A stretch of 5,200 bases of DNA from CBDUXZ01 sp965371325 [NCBI: uncultured bacterium]. Lineage in GTDB: Bacteria; JAUYMQ01. The notes under the pieces are model-generated. The model had not been told where the DNA came from and did no database searches. It worked only from the letters and a program-made list of their open reading frames with translations. This document shows positions 4,873 through 5,200 of the stretch, piece after piece (position 1 is the stretch's first letter; every line of letters begins with the position of its first letter). Made by a program: the position numbers and the translations under genes. The stretch covers positions 1-5,200 of the forward strand of contig CBDUXZ010000173.1 of the NCBI GenBank assembly GCA_965371325.1, given 5' to 3'.

Positions 4873-5200
4873 CTAGGGCCCGGAATGGTCGCTGACGATC
4901 AACCCGTCGCGGATCTCCACGGTGCGTTTCGCGCGGGCGGCAACGTCCCTCTCATGCGTAACCACGATCAGGGTGACATTCGTCTCCTCGTTGAGCTGGA
5001 CGAAAAGATCGAGGACCTCGGCCCCCACCTTGGTATCGAGGTTGCCGGTAGGCTCGTCCGCGAACAGGATCTCGGGCTTCTGGACCAGGGCGCGCGCGAT
5101 GGCGACGCGCTGGCGTTGGCCCCCGGAAAGCTCAGCGGGGCGGTGCCTCATACGGTCGCTGAGTCCAACGCGCATGAGGGCCTCCTCGGCGGCGGCCCGG
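4873..5200 (-). CDS. ABC transporter ATPase, LolD/MacB type (C-terminal part)
   Basis: Cytosolic ATP-binding subunit, cut by the right edge; the gene begins outside the window. About 108 residues are visible. They start in the helical region ([17 protein letters not shown]), then the ABC signature [15 protein letters not shown] (24-38 of the visible part), Walker B with catalytic Glu ILFADEPTG (44-52), D-loop GNLD (52-55), and the switch histidine in VVTHERD (79-85, H82). The end, [14 protein letters not shown], is short and typical. Walker A and Q-loop are off-window. The frame stays open to position 5200, so an in-frame ATG at 5175 is internal, not a start. Its stop is 21 nt before the permease gene on the same strand, so the two form an operon and almost certainly one transporter. 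A periplasmic adaptor gene is often found beside such pairs but cannot be seen here. Confidence 0.95.
   Translation of the reverse strand, partial: RAAAEEALMRVGLSDRMRHRPAELSGGQRQRVAIARALVQKPEILFADEPTGNLDTKVGAEVLDLFVQLNEETNVTLIVVTHERDVAARAKRTVEIRDGLIVSDHSGP

Noticed and set aside
5173-5175. ATG as the start of the ATPase gene
   Set aside because: The frame stays open upstream with typical ABC ATPase residues before the signature; starting here would omit Walker A and the Q-loop, so the gene is cut by the window edge.
1-5200. Mobile elements, CRISPR arrays, tRNA or rRNA genes, riboswitches
   Set aside because: I found no transposase or integrase motifs, no regular repeat-spacer pattern, no tRNA-like fold and no rRNA sequence. 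Gaps between genes are all under 90 bases.

Overview
The window reads as a GC-rich chromosome segment from a Gram-negative-type bacterium. It carries three housekeeping or transport blocks and no sign of mobile DNA, CRISPR, tRNA or rRNA. The general style suggests a deltaproteobacterium-like or related GC-rich lineage: separate secD and secF after yajC, a YajC with a signal-like N-terminus, a YjbQ of the variant that lacks the HTSA motif, and a two-gene MacB-type ABC exporter. This placement is inference from gene style only; no marker here fixes the taxon.

Left block (about 33-3126, + strand): yajC, secD and secF in the classical order of the SecDF-YajC accessory complex of the Sec translocon. 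yajC ends at 437. A 51-nt gap follows, containing a short hairpin and a 20-codon ORF that bridges the yajC stop and the secD start. secD runs 489-2210. secF follows after 10 nt, and I assign its start to a TTG at 2221 on the strength of an AGGAG ribosome binding site. Together these proteins use the proton motive force to complete export of preproteins handed over by SecA/SecYEG. Both SecD and SecF keep the core motifs (GLDLQGG, VGMAVDAN and FERIREE in SecD; NDTVVVYDRIREN in SecF), but each departs from usual family residues at one conserved site.

Middle (3127-3633, + strand): an 87-nt gap with an imperfect inverted repeat, then a 139-residue UPF0047/YjbQ protein, a family annotated as secondary thiamine-phosphate synthase. 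It probably shares the sec transcript. It contains a perfect 18-bp palindrome.

Right block (3643-5200, - strand): a convergent operon whose last two genes are an ABC ATPase (C-terminal part only; its start lies beyond the right edge) and, 21 nt downstream, a MacB/FtsX-type permease of 402 residues. They would form a MacB-like ABC unit in the inner membrane, split into two polypeptides. The convergent stop codons of yjbQ and the permease gene are only 9 bp apart, flanked by small stem-loops but no T-tract.

I do not see a novel multi-gene system. The points most worth a second look are fine-scale: the bridging mini-ORF before secD, the secF TTG start bracketed by two stem-loops, a perfect anti-SD complement inside a hairpin in secD, the 18-bp palindrome in yjbQ, and the unusual residues in SecD and SecF.
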